From contig JAQNBH010000014.1 of the NCBI GenBank assembly GCA_028752905.1, positions 4,361,173 through 4,425,172 on the forward strand: 64,000 nucleotides of DNA, read 5' to 3'. Made by a program: the position numbers and the translations under genes. Source of the DNA: Cladorhizidae sp. MBARI D1340-BT2 (Eukaryota > Porifera > Demospongiae > Poecilosclerida > Cladorhizidae). Below the pieces are notes generated by a model, which was given only the letters and a program-made list of their open reading frames with translations, was not told the origin of the DNA and did not search any database. Positions 57,730-64,000 of the stretch are shown piece by piece (position 1 is the stretch's first letter; each line of letters begins with the position of its first letter).

Positions 57730-59252
57730 GAGCTAGTAACTTCTCAGGTGTGTGCTGGTATGCTAGTAACTGCTCAGGTATGTGCTGGCATGCTAGTAAC
57801 TGCTCAGGTGTGTGCTGGCATGCTAGTAACTGCTCAGGTGTGTGCTGGTATGCTAGTAACTGCTCAGGTATGTGCTGGCATGCTAGTAACTGCTCAGGTG
57901 TGTGCTGGCATGCTAGTAACTGCTCAGGTGTGTGCTGGTATGCTAGTAACTGCTCAGGTGTGTGCTGGTATGCTAGTAACTGCTCAGGTGTTTGCTGGTA
58001 TGCTAGTAACTGATCAGGTGTGTGCTGGTATGCTAGTAACTGCTCAGGTGTGTGCTGGTATGCTAGTAACTGCTCAGGTGTGTGCTGGTATGCTAGTAAC
58101 TGCCAGGTGTGTGCTGGTATGCTAGTAACTGCTCAGGTGTGTGCTGGTATGTTAGTAACTGCTCAGGTGTGTGCTGTTATGCTAGTAACTGCTCAGGTAT
58201 GTGCTGGCATGCTAGTAACTGCTCAGGTGTGTGCTGGCATGCTAGTAACTGCTCAGGTGTGTGCTGGTATGCTAGTAACTGCTCAGGTGTGTGCTGGTAT
58301 GCTAGTAACTGCTCAGGTGTTTGCTGGTATGCTAGTAACTGATCAGGTGTGTGCTGGTATGCTAGTAACTGCTCAGGTGTGTGCTGGAATGCTAGTAACT
58401 GCTCAGGTGTGTGCTGGTATGCTAGTAACTGCCAGGTGTGTGCTGGTATGCTAGTAACTGCTCAGGTGTGTGCTGGTATGTTAGTAACTGCTCAGGTGTG
58501 TGCTGTTATGCTAGTAACTGCTCAGGTGTGTGCTGGTATGCTAGTAACTGCTCAGGTGTGTGCTGGTATGCTAGTAACTGCTGAGGTGTGTGCTGGTATG
58601 CTAGTGACTGCTCAGGTGTGTGCTGGTATGCTAGTAACTGCTCAGGTGTGTGCTGGTATGCTAGTAACTGCTCAGGTGTGTGCTGGTATGCTAGTAACTG
58701 CTCAGGTGTGTGCTGGTATGCTAGTGAGACTGCTCAGGTGTGTGCTGGTATGCTAGTAACTGCTGAGGTGTGTGCTGGTATGCTAGTGACTGCTCAGGTG
58801 TGTGCTGGTATGCTAGTGACTGCTCAGGTGTGTGCTGGTATGCTAGTAACTGCTCAGGTGTGTGCTGGTATGCTAGTGACTGCTCAGGTGTGTGCTGGTA
58901 TGCTAGTAACTGCTCAGGTGTGTGCTGGTATGCTAGTAACTGCTCAGGTGTGTGCTGGTATGCTAGTAACTGCTCAGGTGTGTGCTGGTATGCTAGTAAC
59001 TGCTCAGGTGTGTGCTGGTATGCTAGTAACTGCTCAGGTGTGTGCTGGTATGCTAGTAACTGCTCAGGTGTGTGCTGGTATGCTAGTGAGACTGCTCAGG
59101 TGTGTGCTGGTATGCTAGTAACTGCTCAGGTGTGTGCTGGTGTGCTAGTAACTGCTCAGGTGTGTGCTGGTATGTTAGTATCTGCTCAGGTGTGTGCTGG
59201 TATGCTAGTAACTGCTCAGGTGTGTGCTGGTATGTTAGTAACTGCTCAGGTG
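57730..59252. repeat. 30-bp minisatellite, about 50 copies
   Basis: The unit combines TGTGTGCTGGTATGCTAG with TAACTGCTCAGG. Each holds CTCAGGTGTG, an AG-GT word usable as either splice site. An 11-unit block repeats (GATCAGG at 58011 and 58342). Confidence 0.97.
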
Positions 59253-59339
59253 TATAGTACATCTGTTGGTGTATCAGGACTTGGTTCTGTACTATCACTT
59301 GTTCCTTAAAATGATTTTTCTAAAATTATTTATATTTAG

Positions 59340-59402
59340 AAAACCAACGAGCCGCAGACTCTGCAGGTGTGGTCTGGAGGAATATTCATGTTCTGGACTG
59401 AG
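59340..59402 (+). CDS. LRRK2: LRRK2-like exon 26 (COR domain)
   Basis: A 63-base exon with acceptor TATATTTAG ending at 59339 and donor GTACAG at 59403. It encodes TNEPQTLQVWSGGIFMFWTE, aligning with human MYWRQGIYLNWSPEA. It lies between the 30-bp and 27-bp arrays. Phase 0 at both ends. Confidence 0.85.
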
Positions 59403-59429
59403 GTACAGTTTAATCAATCACATGATTAA

Positions 59430-60512
59430 GGGAGTGGTGATGTGTGTGATGGGATGTGTGGGAGTGGTGATGTGTGGGAGTGGTGATGTGTGGGAGTGGT
59501 GATGTGTGAGGGATGTGTGGGAGTGATCGTGTGTGAGGGATGTGTGGGAGTGGTGATGTGTGAGGGATGTGTGGGAGTGGTGATGTGTGAGGGATGTGTG
59601 GGAGTGGTGATGTGTGAGGGATGTGTGGGAGTGATCGTGTGTGAGGGATGTGTGGGAGTGGTGATGTGTGAGGGATGTGTGGGAGTGGTGATGTGTGAGG
59701 GATGTGTGGGAGTGGTGATGTGTGAGGGATGTGTGGGAGTGGTGGTGTGTGAGGGATGTGTGGGAGTGGTGATGTGTGAGGGATGTGTGGGAGTGGTGGT
59801 GTGTGAGGGATGTGTGGGAGTGGTGATGTGTGATGGGATATGTGGGAGTGGTGATGTGTGAGGGATGTGTGGGAGTGGTGATGGGGATGTGTGGGAGTGG
59901 TGATGTGTGAGGGATGTGTGGGAGTGGTGATGTGTGAGGGATGTGTGGGAGTGGTGATGTGTGGGAGTGGTGATGTGTGATGGGGATGTGTGGGAGTGGT
60001 GATGTGTGATGGGGAGTGATGGTGTGTGATGGGGATGTGTGGGAGTGATGGTGTGTGTGGGAGTGGTGATGTGTGATGGGATGTGTGGGAGTGGTGATGT
60101 GTGGCGGATGTGTGGGAGTGGTGATGTGTGAGGGATGTGTGGGAGTGGTGATGTGTGAGGGATGTGTGGGAGTGGTGATGTGTGAGGGATGTGTGGGAGT
60201 GGTGATGTTTGAGGGATGTGTGGGAGTGGTGATGGGGATGTGTGGGAGTGGTGATGTGTGAGGGATGTGTGGGAGTGATGGTGTGTGAGGGATGTGTGGG
60301 AGTGGTGATGTGTGAGGGATGTGTGGGAGTGGTGATGTGTGAGGGATGTGTGGGAGTGGTGATGTGTGGGAGTGGTGATGTGTGATGGGGATGTGTGGGA
60401 GTGGTGATGTGTGATGGGGAGTGATGGTGTGTGATGGGGATGTGTGGGAGTGATGGTGTGTGTGGGAGTGGTGGTGTGTGATGGGATGCATGGGAGTGGT
60501 GATGGGATGTGT
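59430..60512. repeat. 27-bp minisatellite, about 40 copies
   Basis: The unit GATGTGTGGGAGTGGTGATG plus TGTGAGG varies in length; a block around 59880-60060 recurs at 60230-60475. His/Pro/Ser minus-strand frames are artefacts. Confidence 0.96.
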
Positions 60513-60761
60513 GAATTAAAGGTGTCATCTGCACACAACAACAAAATGTATCAGGTCTTAGGACACAATAATTACGTACAGAATGGAACTTGAATCAGCT
60601 AGTAAATCCATGCCAACCTGAAGGTATGTAAATCTGAAGGCAGCGGCCCAGCATTAGTGCATACTGATGTGTCTTGAAGGTTCCTTGTTCAATGTTTGTT
60701 GAGTTGACCCACCTCCTCTTGTGTTCACACATATTCATGGTGGCTGGTGTGAATCATGCAG

Positions 60762-60972
60762 ACTTGCTATTGCCTTCTGCACCTGATGCCGGACAGGAGC
60801 GATGCCTTTGACATAACCGTACCCATGGGCAGTGCAGGCACGCAGCTGCTCTGTGCCATCGTGGACAACGTGGAGGCTCTGGTGGACGAGTGGTTTCCTG
60901 GACTTCGAGACCTCAGCATCGTAGACGGAGCTCAACTCATCTCCCAGCTTGCTCTCTGTCCTCTGTGTCCTG
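60762..60972 (+). CDS. LRRK2: LRRK2-like exon 27 (end of COR domain)
   Basis: Acceptor AATCATGCAG ends at 60761 and donor GTCAGT starts at 60973. It encodes DAFDITVPMGSAGTQLLCAI and VDNVEALVDEWFPGL, matching human VVDHIDSLMEEWFPGL just before the kinase linker. It ends in phase 1. No continuation exon is visible to the right edge. Confidence 0.93.
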
Positions 60973-61389
60973 GTCAGTGTTATAAGTGTACCTGTGCACT
61001 TTCTAGGCTAGCATCCATCAACAAACGTGCTGGCTCCTACATGGCATTTGTACTGATCCTGCACCAGATCATTAATAATAATAGCTGTATAATTAATCTT
61101 TTTCCTTCAAACACACCTTGTGTTCTGCAGCTCTAGTACAATGCCCGAAGTTTTAATAGAATCCTTACCCCGACCCATTCTAATATGGAACTGGCATCTT
61201 TTTTTGACTCTGCTTAGTATATAATATTCATAGCTGTCCAGTTGGCATAACAGATTGTTTGGCCAAAATGGCATGTTTCTTCTTCTTCTTCTTCTTCTCA
61301 TTGCATTGGCTCTCTTAAAGTTATAGGAAATATATATATATATAATATATATATATATAGGATTATCCAGTGAGAGAGAGGCACTCAAT
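60973..61389. other. Intron 27 start, with TTC and TA microsatellites
   Basis: Unique sequence with (TTC)n at 61277-61297 and (TA)n near 61330-61360. A candidate acceptor CTTTCTAG near 60999-61006 leads to a stop in the required frame, so I call no exon. Confidence 0.6.
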
Positions 61390-64000
61390 GCACTAGTAGT
61401 TGCCATACTCTATATGACACTAGCAGCTGCCATATTCTATATGACACTAGCAGCTGCCATATTCTATATGACACTAGCAGCTGCCATATTCTATATGACA
61501 CTAGCAGCTGCCATATTCTATATGACACTAGCAGCTGCCATATTCTATATGACACTAGCAGCTGCCATATTCTATATGACACTAGCAGCTGCCATATTCT
61601 ATGACACTAGTAGCTGCCATATTCTATATGACACTAGCAGTTGCCATACTCTATATGACACTAGCAGCTGCCATATTCTATATGACACTAGCAGCTGCCA
61701 TATTCTATATGACACTAGTAGCTGCCATATTCTATATGACACTAGCAGTTGCCATACTCTATATGACACTAGCAGCTGCCATATTCTATATGACACTAGC
61801 AGCTGCCATATTCTATATGACACTAGTAGCTGCCATATTCTATATGACACTAGCAGCTGCCATATTCTATATGACACTAGTAGTTGCCATACTCTATATG
61901 ACACTAGCAGCTGCCATATTCTATATGACACTAGCAGCTGCCATATTCTATATGACACTAGCAGCTGCCATATTCTATATGACACTAGCAGCTGCCATAT
62001 TCTATATGACACTAGCAGCTGCCATATTCTATATGACACTAGTAGCTGCCATATTCTATATGCCACTAGCAGCTGCCATATTCTATATGACACTAGTAGC
62101 TGCCATATTCTATATGACACTAGCAGTTGCCATATTCTATATGACACTAGCAGTTGCCATACTCTATATGACACTAGCAGCTGCCATATTCTATATGACA
62201 CTAGCAGCTGCCATATTCTATATGACACTAGTAGCTGCCATATTCTATATGACACTAGTAGCTGCCATATTCTATATGACACTAGCAGCTGCCATATTCT
62301 ATATGACACTAGTAGCTGCCATATTCTATATGACACTAGCAGTTGCCATATTCTATATGACACTAGCAGTTGCCATATTCTATATAACACACTAGCAACA
62401 GTCATATTCTATATGACACTAGCAGCTGCCATATTCTATATGACATTAGCAGTTGCCATATTCTATATGACACTAGCAGCTGCCATATTCTATATGACAC
62501 TAGCAGTTGCCATACTCTATATGACACTAGCAGCTGCCATATTCTATATGACACTAGCAGCTGCCATATTCTATATGACCTAGCAGCTGTTATTCTATAT
62601 GACACTAGCAGCTGCCATATTCTATATGACACTAGTAGCTGCCATATTCTATATGACACTAGCAGCTGCCATATTCTATATGACACTAGCAGCTGCCATA
62701 TTCTATATGACACTAGCAGCTGCCATATTCTATGACACTTAACAGCTGCCATATTCTATATGACACTAGCAGCTGCCATATTCTATATGACACTAGTAGC
62801 TGCCATATTCTATATGACACTAGCAGCTGCCATATTCTATGACACTAGCAGCTGCCATATTCTATATGACACTAGTAGCTGCCATATTCTATATGACACT
62901 AGTAGCTGCCATATTCTATATGACACTAGCAGCTGCCATATTCTATATGACACTAGCAGTTGCCATATTCTATATGACACTAGTAGCTGCCATATTCTAT
63001 ATGCCACTAGCAGCTGCCATATTCTATATGACACTAGCAGTTGCCATATTCTATATGACACTAGCAGTTGCCATACTCTATATGACACTAGCAGCTGCCA
63101 TATTCTATGACACTTAACAGCTGCCATATTCTATATGACACTAGTAGCTGCCATATTCTATATGACACTAGCAGCTGCCATATTCTATATGACACTAGCA
63201 GCTGTCATATTCTATATGACACTAGCAGTTGCCATATTCTATATGACACTAGCAGCTGCCATATTCTATATGACACTAGCAGTTGCCATATTCTATATGA
63301 CACTAGCAGCTGCCATATTCTATATGACACTAGCAGCTGCCATATTCTATATGTCCTAGCAGCTGCCATATTCTATATGACACTAGCAGCTGCCATATTC
63401 TATATGACACTAGTAGCTGCCATATTCTATATGACACTAGCAGCTGCCATATTCTATATGACACTAGCAGCTGCCATATTCTATATGACACTAGCAGCTG
63501 CCATATTCTATGACACTTAACAGCTGCCATATTCTATATGACACTAGTAGCTGCCATATTCTATATGACACTAGTAGCTGCCATATTCTATATGACACTA
63601 GCAGTTGCCATACTCTATATGACACTAGCAGCTGCCATATTCTATATGACACTAGCAGCTGCCATATTCTATATGACACTAGCAGCTGCCATATTCTATA
63701 TGACACTAGTAGCTGCCATATTCTATATGACACTAGCAGTTGCCATATTCTATATGACACTAGCAGTTGCCATATTCTATATAACACACTAGCAACAGTC
63801 ATATTCTATATGACACTAGCGGCTGCCATATTCTATATGACATTAGCAGTTGCCATATTCTATATGACACTAGCAGCTGCCATATTCTATATGACACTAG
63901 CAGCTGCCATATTCTATATGACACTAGCAGTTGCCATATTCTATATGACACTAGCAGCTGCCATATTCTATATGACACTAGTAGTTGCCATATTCTATAT
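61390..64000. repeat. 27-bp satellite, about 97 copies, runs off the right edge
   Basis: The unit is TATATGACACTAGCAGCTGC plus CATATTC, with GTAGC and AGTTG variants. A marker variant (ATAACACACTAGCAACAGTC at 62382 and 63781) is repeated about 1.4 kb apart, and GACACTTAACAGCTG occurs at 62735, 63110 and 63509. It lies in the intron before the kinase exons. Confidence 0.97.

Larger units (their letters stand above)
2604..60972 (+). other. LRRK2: LRRK2-like ROCO kinase gene, partial (27 exons, open at both ends)
   Basis: A single multi-exon gene spans the window. I joined 27 exons by eye using AG acceptors, GT donors and matching phases; all 26 junctions keep one frame and give about 1,910 residues. 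The order of armadillo, ankyrin-like, leucine-rich repeat, ROC GTPase and COR domains is that of LRRK2. ROC carries GAADKGKT (P-loop), WDFAGQEEFYSTH (switch II) and VGTHLD; COR carries CGVLLHYND, PPGFWPRL and DEWFPGL, all close to human LRRK2. LRRK1 lacks the armadillo region and differs in switch II. LRRK2 is a cytoplasmic, membrane-associated GTPase-kinase that phosphorylates Rab GTPases. The N-terminal start and the kinase and WD40 exons lie outside the window. Coding is about a tenth of the locus; the rest is intron dominated by tandem repeats. Family assignment is firm; strict orthology to vertebrate LRRK2 is inference. Confidence 0.93.

Noticed and set aside
59410..60544. His/Pro/Ser frames of about 370 codons
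   Set aside because: Artefact of the 27-bp array; all three minus frames are open.
61414..62583. 389-codon frame of MTLAAAIFY words, membrane-like
   Set aside because: Repeat translation of the 27-bp satellite; frame changes with each short unit.

Overview
The window is eukaryotic, almost certainly from an invertebrate animal. It has GT-AG introns, Tigger/pogo and hAT DNA transposons, and one very large gene on the + strand that fills it from 2604 to 60972 and runs off both ends. The species cannot be fixed from the sequence; a marine invertebrate such as a sponge or cnidarian is a guess. I found no second host gene, tRNA, rRNA or CRISPR array.

The gene is an LRRK2-type ROCO kinase. I traced 27 exons (5,730 coding bases, about 1,910 residues) whose reading phases agree across all 26 introns. 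In order they encode armadillo-like helices (exons 1-12), an ankyrin-like stretch and long serine-rich linker (exon 13), leucine-rich repeats (end of exon 13 to exon 18), the ROC GTPase with P-loop, DFAGQ and THLD motifs (exons 19-20) and the COR domain (exons 21-27). The start of the armadillo region lies left of the window. The kinase and WD40 domains would lie to the right. Exon numbers are local to this window.

The introns are extraordinary. By rough estimate well over half of the window is tandem repeat, with a different minisatellite or microsatellite in nearly every long intron (units of 12 to 59 bp, up to about 129 copies). The most striking is the 7.9-kb intron between exons 21 and 22. 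It consists of a 34-bp array that copies the exon 21 end plus its 5' splice site, followed directly by about 129 copies of a 59-bp unit that carries the exon 22 3' splice site. Smaller arrays that include an exon edge and its splice site are seen at exons 3, 4, 5 and 19.

Mobile DNA: a decayed Tigger/pogo element (9931-12616, TA target duplication) that sits in a minisatellite and carries a divergent HIRAN-like ORF; a broken hAT transposase (about 13198-14717); a foldback element (52222-52879) inserted in another minisatellite; and three copies of a dispersed repeat of roughly 200-500 bp.
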